The notes beneath the pieces were generated by a model. It was not told the origin of the DNA and made no database searches. It saw nothing but the letters and a program-made list of their open reading frames with translations. The position numbers and the translations under genes were made by a program. From assembly GCA_021442155.1 (NCBI GenBank), contig CM038221.1:79190494-79254493 (forward strand): a stretch of 64,000 bases of DNA. The letters are read 5' to 3'. Source of the stretch: Cymbidium sinense (lineage: Eukaryota > Streptophyta > Magnoliopsida > Asparagales > Orchidaceae). Of this stretch, positions 35,591 to 48,139 are shown one piece after another (position 1 is the first letter of the stretch; each line of letters begins with the position of its first letter).

Positions 35591-36214
35591 ATCGCTAATC
35601 ATTTATCTTCGGAGAGCCATGGTAGATCTAAATTAATTCTTCTCTGTCGTTCATGATTGGTGATCGTTTCTTTGTAATTGTATGAATGTCATACTATTTA
35701 GTGTTTATTAATGATCCGTAATCCGTTAAACATTTTTTACATAATGTTTAAGACTTTAAAATGGAGACATGTTATTTATGTTTAACGGTTTACTGGTTTA
35801 GGAATGGAGTGGGGCTTTTCAGTTCTTCTCTGTCAATTGTGATTGGTGATTATTTATTCATTTATTTGTTTGCATTGCACATATGAATGGACATGTTGTT
35901 AGTGTTTAACATATGCATTTATTCTTTATTGTATGGGGAATTCTTGGATTTGTGGTAGCACTAGCAGGCCGACTATCTTTAGAAGTTGAGATGAATATTG
36001 TATGGGAATTAGTTTACTATATATCATTTACTTTATCTACTCATTTGAATATTATGGTAGGTCGACTGTGTTGATTAGTATCATTTGAGTATCATTTATT
36101 TTATCTACTCATTATTTTTATTAGCACGTGTATTATTTGTAAGTGGTTGTTTACTGATTAGGGTTTAATACATGTATTATTTATAAATTTCTCATCATCA
36201 ATTTTTCAATTTAG

Positions 36215-38414
36215 ATGGAGGATTCCAATACTATTAGTAATTCTCAAGAAAATGAAGTTTTTTTTCATAGGGATATTGGTGAGAATGAAATTCAAACAAT
36301 TGGTGAAGAGATAAGCAATAGATATGTTAGAAAGAATAGAAGAATTTTATCATTTGTATGGAGATATTTTGATTTATTACCGATTAGAAATGATGGGAAA
36401 CAAATATGCAAATGTAAAAAGTGCAGTGCAAACTACATATGTTATAGCAAATTTGGCACGGCAATTTGAAATGTCACTTACAAACTTGCAAAAAAAAAAA
36501 GAGATACACATGATATAGGCCAACTTATTTTGTAAAGTAATTCTTCTTCATCTATTTTCATGTGCAATGTTATGTTCAACCAACAAGAGTTTCATGACTT
36601 GCTTACCACTTGCATTATTATGCATGATTTACCTTTTCAATGCGTTGAATGGCCTAGTTTTAAAGCACTTTTATATTATTTGCATCGAGACTTGCAACTT
36701 GTTTCAAAAAATACTATTATAAAAGATTGCAAAAATATGTTCATGAAAGAGAAGGGGCAAATCCAAACAATGCTAAAGATTATCACTAGTGAGTTTGCTT
36801 GACATCAGATTTATGGACTTCCATCAATACTTATGGATTTATTTGTTTAACATCACATTTCATTGATAATGCTTGGAAGTTGCAAAATTTTTTTGTTAAA
36901 TTTCAGTTTTATGCCACCTCCACATGACTGTCTTGCATTATTTGAAGTAATTCAAACTTTTTTATTTGATTGAGAGATTGAAAAAAAATTTTAGCATTAC
37001 TTTAGATAATGCTTCAGTTAATAATGTATCTGTTGAATTCATGACAAATCATTTAAATTTGAGAGGTGACCTACTTTGCAATGGAGAATTCTTTCACGAT
37101 GTTGTGCGCGTATCATAAATTTGATTGTTCAAGAAGGATTAAAATACATTGATAGCTCAGTATCAAAGGTTCGTGAAAGTATTAAATATGTGAAAGGTTC
37201 TCAAGTAAGGAAGCAGAAATTTTTGGAATGTGCTAAATAAAGTTTTATTGATGAAAAAAAGGGATTAAGACAAGATGTTCCTACTTGGTGGAATTAAACT
37301 TTTATTATGCTTGATAGTGTTATCTATTACAGGCGTATTTTTGTGCATTTAGAATTGGGTGACTCCAAGAGTTGTCCATCAACAACTGAATGGGAAAAAA
37401 TTATCAACATATGCAATTTCTTAGCACCTTTTTATGAAATTACATGTGTATTTTCTAGCATAAAATATCATACAACAAATCTATATTTTCTAACTATTTC
37501 AATAGCATATGCAGCATTAAAATGTGAAAGCTCAAGTGATAATGACTACATCAGAAGGATGATTTTAAATATGCTTTATTGGTCTGATTTTTGTGTAATA
37601 CTTGTAGTAGCTGTTATCCTTGATCCAAGGTACAAATTTAATTTTGTTGAATGGTGTTATAAAAAACTTTATGGAGGTGATTGGGTTAGAGAAGTTATTT
37701 TCATTGTTTAAAAATTATTCGAAATCAAGTATGCAAGGTTCATCATTACAAATTTTAGAATTCACTAGAACATCGCAAACTGATAATTCAAGAGCATTAA
37801 CTTCAACGATTGCAAAATCATAATTTTTGCAGGTACACTTACTTTATTGTAGTCAAATTTTTTTTTTTTTTTTGCTTATTTAGTTGACATTTTATAATAT
37901 ACTTTTATTTTGTTAAGGATTTTGATTCTTTTGATGAAGAAGATAATATGCCGAGAAAATCTGAGCTTGAGCTATACTTAGATGAGCCTAGGATTGACAG
38001 AAAAATGGATTTAGACACATTGCATTATTGGAGGGGCAACCAACATAGGTTTCCTGAAGTTGCTGAAATGGCTCATGATGTTTTGTGTATACAAATCTCT
38101 ATAGTATCTGAAAGTGCATTTAGTAATAGTGGGAAGATTCTTGATCAATATTGGAGTGCACTAAAACATGATATTGTGGAAGCATTAGTATGCACAAAGG
38201 ATTGGTTATATAGAGATAAAGGTTTGAAACATATTTGTTTAATAAATTCTCATTTAAATCACTTATGTATATCTAATTTCTATAATTGAAGTCTTTCTTT
38301 GTTGTAGATTTAAATGATTTTGAACTTGAAGAAGTCACAAGAAATGTTATGAAGTACACTTCCAATAAAAGTGACAAGGATGATGGTGATATCTCAATTA
38401 ACATAGTCAACTAG
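36215..38414 (+). pseudogene. hAT transposase (RICESLEEPER/Ac-like), broken
   Basis: The first frame (36215-36469) has an acidic N-terminus, then a BED zinc finger: FVWRYFDLL, CKCKKCSANYIC; the following NLKCHLQTC, which supplies the His/Cys ligands, is one base out of frame near 36465. HDIGQLIL and FHDLLTTCIIMHDLPFQCVE follow to about 36800. Stops break 36800-37300; DVPTWWN then marks the known transposase core. 37307-37711 holds ILDPRYKFNFVEWCY. A small intron fits 37831-37918. 37919-38230 is the C-terminal dimerisation domain: SELELYLDEPRID, ILHYW-like DTLHYWRGN, FPEVAEMAHDVL, SESAFS and ALVCTKDWLY. A last exon (38308-38414) ends SINIVN and stop. It would cut and rejoin element ends; stops make it inactive. 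Confidence 0.9.
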
Positions 38415-39155
38415 TCTCTTTGAGTATTTTTAAATTTTTAGCAAGAATTTAATTGAGGACTGTTATGATTCAAGAACAATTTTATAGGTTTTAGGTTTGG
38501 ATGATATTTTGGTAAGTTATTTAATCTTGTTTTCACTACCTCAGATTTGATATTATATTTTTTGTGCTTACATGCTTATTTATATTTAGTAGACATTATA
38601 ATTTTATGTTTAGTGTGATTGAAATATTAATGATTACATGCTATAAAAGATGAAGGTGTGTAGTTGGAGTCCAATCAAAGAAGGTATCAGGTTTTAGAGC
38701 TTCATGGGGTGCTTGGGTTGCCTTTATTTGGTGCTCATTGGTATGTTGGTTGGTTGATTGGTTGGTTAGTTGGTTGGTTGGTTTGCTCCTATGATCTTTC
38801 TTTTGGCTATGATGGCATTGAAGCTTATCCTTTCTCTATATTATTTGGCTGGTAGTATTTATGTGATTGTAACTCTTGTTTTTGAAGTTTGGATGCTCAC
38901 ACATTTGTTGCTCCTAGAGAATACTTTTCTAAGCCTGAGCCTCTTGTTAGTTTTTTCTATTTGGTGATGTTCCTGCTTACTAATGAAAGGTGCTCGGTGG
39001 TGAGTGGTCTACTTGTCTCTGCTTTGTTGTGCTGGCTTCACTTGTTGTTTATGTCTTGGTTGCTTCAGCTTTTAGGTATTGGAGCTTGGGTTGTCTTGGT
39101 TTGCTGCAGGTTGGCTGGTTTTCTCCTGTGATCTTTCCTTTGATTGTTTTTGATG

Positions 39156-39191
<36 letters not shown>

Positions 39192-39645
39192 GGTGTTTGC
39201 AGGAATTTTTTACAGGTTGGGACTTGGAGACTTGAAGTTCACTATGAGCTTGCTTGGAGACTTGGAGTTTTAGTTTTCTTTTTTAAATGTTGTTGCTTAG
39301 CGTGTATGGGAGAGTTGTTGATGTAAATTTGATTAGTGTATGGGAGAGTTGTGGATGTAAATTTGATTAATTAAATGTTGTTGTTATTTTATTATAATTA
39401 TTTGTAATATTAATTGTTTATAATGTCAAGACTCAAGAGAGATTATGATGTATTATTTGTGTTAATTTTATTTTTGGCTCATAATAACTAATAAATTAGT
39501 TATATGACATTATAAAGTCTTATTATAACTATCTCATGATAACTTATAAAATATCATGAAATTTTGAGTAATAATATTTAATGTTAAATTTCTTTCTCTA
39601 TTTGGTTAAACAGATTATTTCAGATTTCTATCATTATAAAGCTAT
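38415..39645 (+). other. hAT 3' region with two simple repeats
   Basis: Nothing coding is recognised after the transposase stop. A GGTT-type simple repeat lies near 38748-38788 and (TA)15 at 39157-39186. A 38-bp phrase GTGTATGGGAGAGTTG(T/G)(T/G)GATGTAAATTTGATTA is repeated at about 39301 and 39337. Confidence 0.6.
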
Positions 39646-39874
39646 ATACGGGTTGGGTTCGAGTTATTCGAGTTTGAGTTAGGTTTGGGTTAGAAATTTG
39701 AACCCGTTTAATATTCGAGTAGGGTTCGGGTTACTCGGGTTCGAGTCGAGTCGGGTTCAGGTTAAAAATTTGGACTCATTTTTAAATTCGGGTAGGGTTC
39801 GGGTTGAATATTTTTGGGTCGAGTCTATTTCGGGTCAGACTGACTCAACCCGCAAACCCGAATTGACACCCCTA
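39646..39874. repeat. hAT subterminal GGGTT/GAGT repeats and right inverted repeat
   Basis: Words such as GGGTTCGGGTT, TCGAGTCGAGTCGGG and AACCCG fill the right end. The left end has fewer, with ACTCGACTC and GTCGGGTTT. hAT transposases commonly bind such subterminal motifs; binding here is inferred. Confidence 0.75.
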
Positions 39875-39882
39875 GCTAATAG
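39875..39882. repeat. Right target-site duplication of the hAT element
   Basis: GCTAATAG, identical to 35042-35049. Confidence 0.95.
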
Positions 39883-40440
39883 GTTTGTTGGTGTGGAAGC
39901 AGAGGAAACATATCAACAAGTCCTCATCCACAAGCATTTCATTTCAGAGAGGAGTTTTCCCAATCCAGGTGAGAGCACGAAGAAGATTATCATCAAACGA
40001 GACTAGAAGAATCTGGCTTACAAAAGCAGCTCCAACATTGTTCATGTGGTGCAGAGAGTTCTTCTCAATGCAAATTCAGTAAAATAATGATATTTTTGTT
40101 CTGAGGAAACTGATGAGTTTTGATGGTACCATCATTAATGCATATTATGGTTTATAAAATGTAGTATACGATCAATATATTTTATATTATAGCAATCATT
40201 CTGATTTTTATAACATTTTTGGTTTACTTATTGGCAGAAATGTCAATATTCATTAGAATGGCGAAACAAAAATATTATCAAATTTCCTGCCATCGACCTA
40301 ACTGCTGATTCTGAAGCTTTCCACTATTATATTTTTGCCAAGCTGATGCCCACTTGTAATATCAATGAGGTGACCGAGAGCTCAGTGCCTCATCACCGTC
40401 TCATAAGTGCCTAAAATTTAACTATTTTGGAGAAATTTAA
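39883..40440 (+). pseudogene. 3' part of the interrupted plant-transposon-protein ORF
   Basis: With one duplication copy removed, the frame from 34994 continues here as VGVEAEETYQQVLIHKHF, SERSFPNPG and stops at 40004-40006, 59 codons in total. Other frames extend the homology: REFF near 40055, FVLRKLMSFDGTIINAYYGL at about 40100-40155, and DLTADSEAFHYYIFAKLMP at about 40295-40355, followed by EVTESS. These recall the 'putative plant transposon protein' domain (N-terminal of large retroelement ORFs). Stops and shifts show decay apart from the hAT insertion. Function is unknown. Confidence 0.65.
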
Positions 40441-41639
40441 ATTTTCGGTAGCATAATATTTTAGTGATGCTAGATTTCATAATTTTTGAGTGCATTAGTA
40501 CCCTTCTCCTTGATTTTGGATCCAATATTAAGAGAGGAAGGATGTCATTTCACATCAAAACCAAGTTTGACAGTGGAAGGTGCAATGCCTCAATGCCAGA
40601 AAAATGGCACTTCAATGTCGTTGTTAAAGATGTGAAACCTGACAACTCAACACTATGGCACTGTAATACAACGCCAAGACACTAAAAGAAGTGCATATAA
40701 ATCAAGAGCTTAGCACTGCATCGTGACGTACCTGGCACCTTGGTGCTACGGGATGGAGCACCCAGAGTTTCATTCTCAAGACTATGGTCCTTCGATGCTA
40801 GGCCTCGACGGCACATAGCAGGAACCCCATTTCTGACCTAGATTCATGACAAATTTTGTAACTTTTTATGTGAATTTGAAGGCATAATACCTTAGTAGTG
40901 CTAGATTCTTACTTATTTAGAACAAACACACTCGTCTCTCTTTTTTCAGATTCAAGATCGACGGAGGGAGGGTTTTTCTTCTCACCCTGGAGCAAAGTTC
41001 AATGGCGGAGGTGTTTATATTTCAAGATTTTGAATTTATTAGGTTTGGGGCTTTCTTTTTTGTTATAGATCCAAGATCGATGGAAACGAACCTCCTTATT
41101 TCTCAGTGGATCTAAGATCGATAGTGGAAATCATGTTAAACTTAATTTTTAGGAAGAAAATCATGGAAATAAAGTATTTTTCAAAATGTTTTTTACCTCG
41201 AATCGATGAAAGTAAGCTTTGATCTTATTTCTTACATGAGAAGATCGCTCTAGTAACAACGGGAAGTCCGTTCTTGAGAGTACAGACGGGAAGCAAGAAC
41301 AGTGAAAGAGGATGGAGTTAGAGTGAGGGAGGAAATAGGAAGCAAGATCCCAATTTCCCCCTATAGGGAACAGTTTTACGCTCTATAACTATTAGCCCTG
41401 CTCCCCTAAGCGGTTATTATTGTTGGAGTGGGAACGATGGCTTTTTTTATTTTAAAAATTAAATATTATCGTGTCGCGAGTGCCCCAAGCCAGGATGTCC
41501 AATTTTCATCATTTTTTATTCATTCATTTTTTTAGATGTAAACACTAACAAATAGGTTTTCAATGAAATCAAGATCCCAATTGGTATGGGGTATTTTGAG
41601 TGTAATTGATGATTTTATGTTTTCCTTCATTATTTAGTT
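40441..41639. other. Unassigned retroelement debris
   Basis: 40590-40820 has short phrases (GCAATGCCTCAATGCC, GGCACCTTGGTGCTACG) like those at 34.46-34.90 kb, suggesting the partner LTR or leader. 40940-41120 repeats AGATCCAAGATCGAT-type words three times. No gene is visible. Confidence 0.4.
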
Positions 41640-44600
41640 AACCTTTAACTATGAGCCTATATGCTTTAGAATTTTTAGAGCATGTTTATTTCATGTTTAT
41701 GCATTACCAGTAATTTTATCAAAATTTTTGGGCTCATATTTAAGGCTTAATTAGATTTAGAAGCTCTTTTTGGGGAATAATTGATTAATTAATTAACATT
41801 AATAAATTCATAAAAACCACTTAAATCACTCTTAAATTACTTAATAAATAGAGATGGGTTAAGGGGTGAATTTAATAATCTCATCTTCTTTTTAGGATTA
41901 AATGATTCAAATCCCTAAAATCAATCCTTAAAAAAATTTGTCTTAATGTGGATGTACTTTTAAATTAATGAACCAAATGAGCTATTTGATGATGTTTAAT
42001 TGCTTTGTTTAAGTTATTCATAAATTTTTTATGTTTCATATGTTCATGTATCCATCATATTCCAAAAATAAAAATATGAAAGATTACATTAATCGCATGC
42101 ATTTGAATAAAAAAGTGTGGATATTATTACAAGTAAATTTTAAATTATTTTCTTGATTAATAACAATCATTCTAAGTATAAATTAATACAAATAATTAAA
42201 ACTCAATTCTAATTTTTACAAGTATGAGCTATGATTTGAAAGTTATATAGTCTCGAAACCTGAGGTGTAGGATTACTAGTCCAAAGGAGGTCTTGATACT
42301 TCGTACTTCTGGTATAACATTTGCACATACTTTAAGATTTATAGTAAATTACATGTTAAGGATAAACTACTTTTTTATCAAATTTAATAAAATTTCATAA
42401 TTTCATCCTTATGCCCATATATATGTGCATATGCATATGCATTAATAAATATATAGTCTAGACATCTTAAGAACACGAGACTTTAGGTAGTCCCAAGGGA
42501 GTCTCTGATTACCTCACTTTCCTGGTTCAACAATGGCACATACTTATATAAATTCAATATACATATGTGCATGTATATGCATAAAATTAAAACTCCCCAT
42601 TCCTTGGATATTCATGAATCATGTAACTACACTTTATAGTAAGTATTAATAGTTGAAGGTATACTAATTCATTCCTACATCAAGTGTGAAGTCACTAAAT
42701 GACATATATGTATGTTCATTAAATCTCATTAGCTAATTATATGTATGCATTAAAATGAATACTAAAGAATAATGAAGAAAAGTTGAAAGAATATCATCAA
42801 GTCAGCTATACTTTGGTTTCACTAATCTTAAGAATGTCTTTTACATGTAAGATAACTTCCATAACCTGAATCCAAACATAAGCTTTAGTAAAACTTGCAA
42901 CAATTCATTAAGAGAATTAAAAGTTATAAAATCAATCTCTTATATCCAACTTAAGGCTAGGGATTAAAGTAGGTTTCACCCTTCCTTTCTCTCTTTATAA
43001 CTCTTAATTTAAATGAAACTTAAAATGAAATTGAAGCTCAAGTCTAAAATAATCACTTCAAATTATTATTCATAGAAAGTGTGACCACCATTAAAAAGCT
43101 TCAAACATTAAGAGTTAATCATGGCATGCCACTAAACTTAGTACACACATTAGAATGCTAAGTCACTAATTCTAGTTTTAGGTTATGCAGCTGATTGTTG
43201 GGATGATGTGATGTTTTGCTTTATGATGTACTGTTTTAGATTGGATGTTATGACTGTTTATACATAATCTAGATGTTAGGGAGATTTTAGAATAATAATA
43301 TTTTTTGCAAGGTATTCCGCTTAATGACCGTTGTAATAATACACATTATAAATATTTCTTGCTTGCAGGTGCTGCTTTAAGTCTCTAAGCATAATCCATT
43401 ATAACAGGTGGGATTGGTAACCCAAGATAGGGTGATAAGTCCAAATAAAAAAAATATAATTGATTAGCTTGAATGTGTGTTAAGATAACCTCTATTTTGT
43501 AGTTGTAGTTAGATTTTTATTTTATAAAATTATAATTTTTGTAATAAGTTTAATAGTAGAGCTATAGGGCTTAAGATGAGTAGTAGCTAGAAGGCTTAGA
43601 CTTGGGAGACCATATGATGGCTGGAGTACTCAAATCAATGAAGCAAAGTGAAGATGAAGAATTAAAGACCTCATATCTTTATTTTAATTTATGAATTAAT
43701 TATAATTCGACTTCTTTTCTGGGGTGTATAGTGGTACACGATCACACCAACCTTTTTATTCTTTAATCGATAATGCTTATTTGATTGTGCAATAGAAATG
43801 ACATATTTGTCATAAGTTTCTTAAAGTTTGATTGTTCATTGTATAGCTTGGATGTGACAGGCTTTTTAGAAAATTTAAATTTTTTACCCTAACTAAATAA
43901 CTTTACTAAAATCTTAACAACTCATAAACTCACTCTAATGCTTTGAATTTTAATAATAATAAAAAAAAATTTAACAACTCCTTAGCTACATAGTTGTATG
44001 TCCTAACAACTTACGTGCATAATGTTTCACTCTTGTAAATAGGGGTCTCCACTCTTGCATGATAATGGACAAGGCTTGACCTGTGAAAGTAGTCTCATGT
44101 AGTGAAGAATACCCTTCATACTGATTTAGCCCATAATTTAATTTCATCATACATGTAGACATAAATTCTCCCAAGCCTAAGTCCAACATAACGAGTCAAA
44201 AATGAATTAAAAAATATCTAAATTTTATAACATTAGTCTAAGTCATGATTTTTATACTAGTCATGATCTAGTCTTTTAAGGAGTGAGTTTATGACTCTAG
44301 ATTTTTTTTAAATAAATAATAACCTAACAATCTTGTATTTACATATGACCAGCCCACTTGGTTTTAAATTGAAGGATGTGTTATTTGCGGCCACTCTAGG
44401 CGCTTGTAAGTCTAGAAGACTTGGGATTGGTTCACTCTCTCTAGTGGAAGTGAACCAACATATCCCACTTTCCTCTAGTAGAGTAGGTTGAGCACTCAGC
44501 TTGTGCTAGAACACTTTAGATATAGGTTCAAAGTCTACTTATTTCTCATTTACTATGGGTGTAAGTCCTCACCTCTTTTACATTTCCATAATATTATATT

Positions 44601-45150
44601 ATTGGAATATAAGTCTTAACTTTCTAATAAAAATATCAATTCAAATGAATATAAATTTTTTTTCTTTCAAAATTTAAAGCATCATAATAAGGTAGATTAA
44701 AGCACTTACTAGGATTTCTAGTATCATGAGTGTTTCATACTTATTCTTCTATGAAATTTGTAAATAAGTCTTTCTACCTTGAGTTTTCTCATTTAATTTT
44801 CAATAATTAACAATCCTTTGACATCAAATGTAGAAATCTTTGGAGGCTTTAGTTGGCTATTTTAATCAAGAGCATTCTTAGAAAACTCTATTTCCTATGA
44901 TGTAATTAACTATGGGAGCTTGCTTTTATAGGGAACTAAAGAACCTTGTTTAAAATAAACCTGCTTTACTTAATCCATATAAAGTAGGGGAAAGATCTTT
45001 GGTATATATACACTCATCTACCTAGGAGTCCTTATTAGATGATTGAGTCCATTATGGGATGATGCTTTTACCTTTCGGGGTAGTACATCATTTCTTGATG
45101 TCGCACTCGATCATTTCAATAAGTACTGCCTAAGATCGGCGTGGTGTCCC
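41640..45150 (+). repeat. R1 dispersed repeat, copy d (right part)
   Basis: It matches 9.2-13.48 kb of copy a in order: TATAGTCTAGACATC and TGGTTCAACAATGGC (42.45-42.53 kb), GTCACTAATTCTAGTTTTAGGTTA (43.16 kb), TGGTTCACTCTCTCTAGTGG (44.43 kb), CCTAGGAGTCCTTATTAGATG (45.02 kb) and the terminal GGTGTCCC at 45143-45150. The left limit is uncertain. It carries a single copy of the block that is doubled in copy a. Confidence 0.7.
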
Positions 45151-45949
45151 TACGACTCCAAATAAAAATACCACAAGAGGAAAGAAGAAGAAGTACTTCA
45201 AGATCTTCAACTCATAAAAGTGGAAGAGATACAATAAGTTCTACTTACCCAAGTAAAATGACAGCAAAGAATCACCAAATCCCAAGATGGTTAGGCACTA
45301 AACTCCAACCAAAGAGTCTTCACTCAAGTTTTTACACAAAATCAATCTAATCTTCTCCATTAAGTTAGAATAAGAGTTTATATAAGTTACAACAACTCAA
45401 GGGATGTGCCCCTTCGAAAAAACCATTGTAAACTTGAAAAAAAAATCAAAAGATATCATTTTGCAACATTGAGATGCTATAGGTCAACACCTAAGTGTTG
45501 TCCTTTTAGTCCCCAAATATTAAACAACTTACAATATAACGCCATGACGATAGAAGACCAGTGCCTAGGCGTCAGTCTGAAACCTATACATATTAACACA
45601 TGAACTTATATAATTTCAATCACAATACACATACAACACTTAAAAATGATAAAACACATCATCTAATACTAATTTCAATACATAAATACATATATAAAGT
45701 CTCCTTAGTGGTCTTCAGGAAACATCAAGTCTTTTTGAAACTCATTATGCAAGATCATGAATATAACCCATTTAGTCATTGGATTTGGAGCTTGTGCCAC
45801 TTCAATTCTTCATGCTTTGAATTTGATCCATTTCATCATTTGATTGGCATCTTATGCCAAATCAATAGTATCACTATATAAGTTATCATTCATGGGCTTA
45901 TTAGATTCAAGAAATGTAATAGATAGCACCTTAAAGTTTGAAGCCTATG
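45151..45949. other. Unassigned DNA
   Basis: It includes short repeat words at 45440-45580 like those at 34.46-34.90 kb (CAACACCTAAGTGTTG, CAGTGCCTAGGCGTC). No gene is recognised; open frames are short and unlike any family I know. Confidence 0.4.
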
Positions 45950-46620
45950 AAGTTCTTGCCAAGATAACCTCTCTTAATTGAAGTTATTTAAGATTAGATT
46001 GGTGAGAAGCTTCTATTTTATCTTCAACATAAATTATTGTTACCACCCAAGTAATGTGTATTTTTTCACCAAGACCAATTCATTTTTAACTTCTTCTACT
46101 GGTGCCATTTATTATCTCTTATTATTAGTATCCACTATGATGACTTCCTTAAGATTTTCTTCTTTGATGAGCTTCTCTGCTAGGCTTCTAAAATAAGGAC
46201 ACTCTTTAGTGTCATATCCATGATCTCATGATAGGCACATTACTCTTTTAGATCTCAAAGGTGTCCTTTATCTCTTTTTTATTCCTGGTCCCCTATGGTA
46301 GCCATTATTTTAGATGGGAATCGTAGTGGAGTCATTATGGGAAGTGAGCAAATAATTCTTTATGAACTTTCACTTCTTCTATCATTGTGCATTGCACCAA
46401 TTTGTACTCGCCCATCAAATGGATGAATCATAACTTATCTTGAAATCTTTGTCTTTCTTTTCAATCTTTTAGGTGACATCTATGATCTTGGAAAATTTTT
46501 TAATAATTCATTTTAAAGTGTGGCCTCTCATGCCTCCTTGATGAATTCGGCTCACAGGTATAATCCTCTATATTGACATACTTGTTTTTGGCAAGCTTAA
46601 GTAATTTAATAAGTGTCTTT
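45950..46620 (-). pseudogene. Orphan gag fragment with zinc knuckle (Ty3/gypsy)
   Basis: At about 46240-46120 the minus strand reads CAYHE, then one base shift, then HGYDTKECPYFRSLAEKL and IKEENLKEVI. This is the CX2-HX4C-type knuckle and following helix of Tat-like gag (compare the CEYH...GH.TEEC pattern). The rest of the region has scattered gag-like pieces only. It is in the same orientation as, but separate from, the 22.5-29.4 kb element. Confidence 0.65.
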
Positions 46621-47917
46621 GGCTGATGCAAGCCAGGCATAGAGTTGAATGAAAAGTTTAATGCAAATTCATATAAGAGCTAGTGAGTGCCACTTAAGAT
46701 AGTTCGAAATCCATCACATATAACATCTTCTAGAGCTGAGTTATAAAACCCCTTATTGACCTACTCGATTCCCACTACATTTATGATTCAAGTGAGTAAA
46801 ACATTTATGAGAAGGACTACTAACTTGAATCATTAATATACTTTTGAATTTGGCAAATGAGATGATCACTAGCACTGTTGACTTGAATCATAAATATATG
46901 CTTGAATTTGGCTAATGCAATGATCATTCCCAATGACAGGTGAGTAAAACACTAAAGCATTGACTCTTTAGAAGTCTTAAGGTGCATTATGCAGTTCAAT
47001 TCATCATTGATATTTAATAGAGAGATCATCAACTTGTATGCTACATGATCAACTAGATATGTCTTCTCTTTGTAAACTTAAGACTATAAAATCTTAAATT
47101 TTGTTGAAGGCTTTGCTTCTGTAATCTCCCTAGATAAAATATTCTCTAACTCCTACCTCTTATATCCTACTCTATTTTTCTAGACAATAAGGAGATGGAT
47201 ATTTTTCTTCATCGCCAAGATAATAGGTTTCATCTTCTCACACAGTTGAGGACACGGCTCTAGTAATGAATGATCCTATTAGTAACTCCACCCAAGGAAC
47301 AAACCGTTGGAATCCACTCTTGTGCATTCTATATCATTCTCATCACCCTTTCTTTAAAAATCAAGTTGCTTCACCGTAATAAATTTTTGATTGTTTTTAT
47401 GTTGGTTAAATCATCCTATCTTTAGTTTTGGTTCATAATATATAAAAAGAAGCTATGGGACTTCATAGCTTTAATGAGTATTCTAACATAGATTTATGTA
47501 ATCTTGTACCAATCTTTGACATCCTATTTATGAGTTTAGGTTGACACCTCATATGTTATATGCTTGATTATATTTACAAAAAATAAAGATAAAAAAAAAT
47601 TCTATAGCTTTAATTGTAATTTGATAAGATTGGTCTTCTGATTTGGAGAATATTGGTCGCTTTGAGCATGTAACTAACTTGAAGAATCTATGCTTGTCTC
47701 TGTCTGACGAGTTGTGAAATTTGTTTTGAAATTCTTGAGCGAATTTGATCACAAATTCATGCATATAATGTATTTATAATAATTTAAATTTAAAATATCT
47801 TAGTTGAAAGTTTAATCTTTCAATCATTAGATTATGATAACTTGTAGAAGTTGTGAAATTTTTTTTCTAAGTCATCTGTATTTCTTCAATTTTTTACTTG
47901 AACTCAGTCTTGTATTC
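46621..47917. other. Unassigned AT-rich DNA
   Basis: No gene is recognised. ATGATTCAAGTGAGTAAAAC-like and TTGAATCATTAATATA/TTGAATCATAAATATA phrases repeat around 46780-46910, a local decayed duplication. Part may be further gag leader. Confidence 0.4.
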
Positions 47918-47932
47918 TTACAGTGCTATCTT
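47918..47932. repeat. SINE target-site duplication, left copy
   Basis: TTACAGTGCTATCTT, identical to 48125-48139. Confidence 0.93.
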
Positions 47933-48124
47933 TTTTTTTTTTGCAATGGGTATCCACCCAACACCCCACTCATCTTGTGGGTGGGGATGTCGTATACTAA
48001 TCACGAGCTGCGCATTAAATTATCATGCGTGGCCGGTCCGATTTCCATTATTCAAAGCGCCTCCGTACCGGAGGATTCGAACTTCGGTCAGGGTTCGTAC
48101 ATGCATCAACCGTAGAGCGGTGGG
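47933..48124 (-). mobile_element. tRNA-type SINE, minus orientation
   Basis: The 192-bp insert is flanked by perfect 15-bp direct duplications. A run of T at its left edge is the poly-A tail of a minus-strand insertion. Reading from 48124 leftwards, a pol III B box AGTTCGAATCC lies at 48083-48073, 10 of 11 bases of the GGTTCGANNCC consensus; the A box near CCGCTCTACGG is weak. No reading frame is expected. It is far more CG-rich than its surroundings. It lies about 0.75 kb upstream of the kinase start codon. The family name is not recognised. Confidence 0.9.
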
Positions 48125-48139
48125 TTACAGTGCTATCTT
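48125..48139. repeat. SINE target-site duplication, right copy
   Basis: TTACAGTGCTATCTT, identical to 47918-47932. Confidence 0.93.

Larger units (their letters stand above)
35050..39874 (+). mobile_element. Complete hAT transposon (4825 bp)
   Basis: The element starts TAGGGGTGTC at 35050 and ends GACACCCCTA at 39874, a perfect 10-bp terminal inverted repeat, flanked by identical 8-bp duplications GCTAATAG. Inside are, in order, a GC-richer exon-like block (35.31-35.59 kb), a transposase with BED finger and hAT dimerisation domain (36215-38414), a long 3' region and GGGTT-rich subterminal repeats. The ends are intact while the transposase frame is broken, so it could only move with enzyme made elsewhere. 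Confidence 0.95.

Noticed and set aside
35350..35591. A host gene fragment captured by the hAT element
   Set aside because: No recognised protein; a CT-rich block ending in a splice donor fits an untranslated exon better, though capture is not excluded.
48060..48125. A tRNA gene suggested by the B-box-like GGATTCGAAC
   Set aside because: No cloverleaf or acceptor stem could be made; the 15-bp target duplication and A tail show a SINE.
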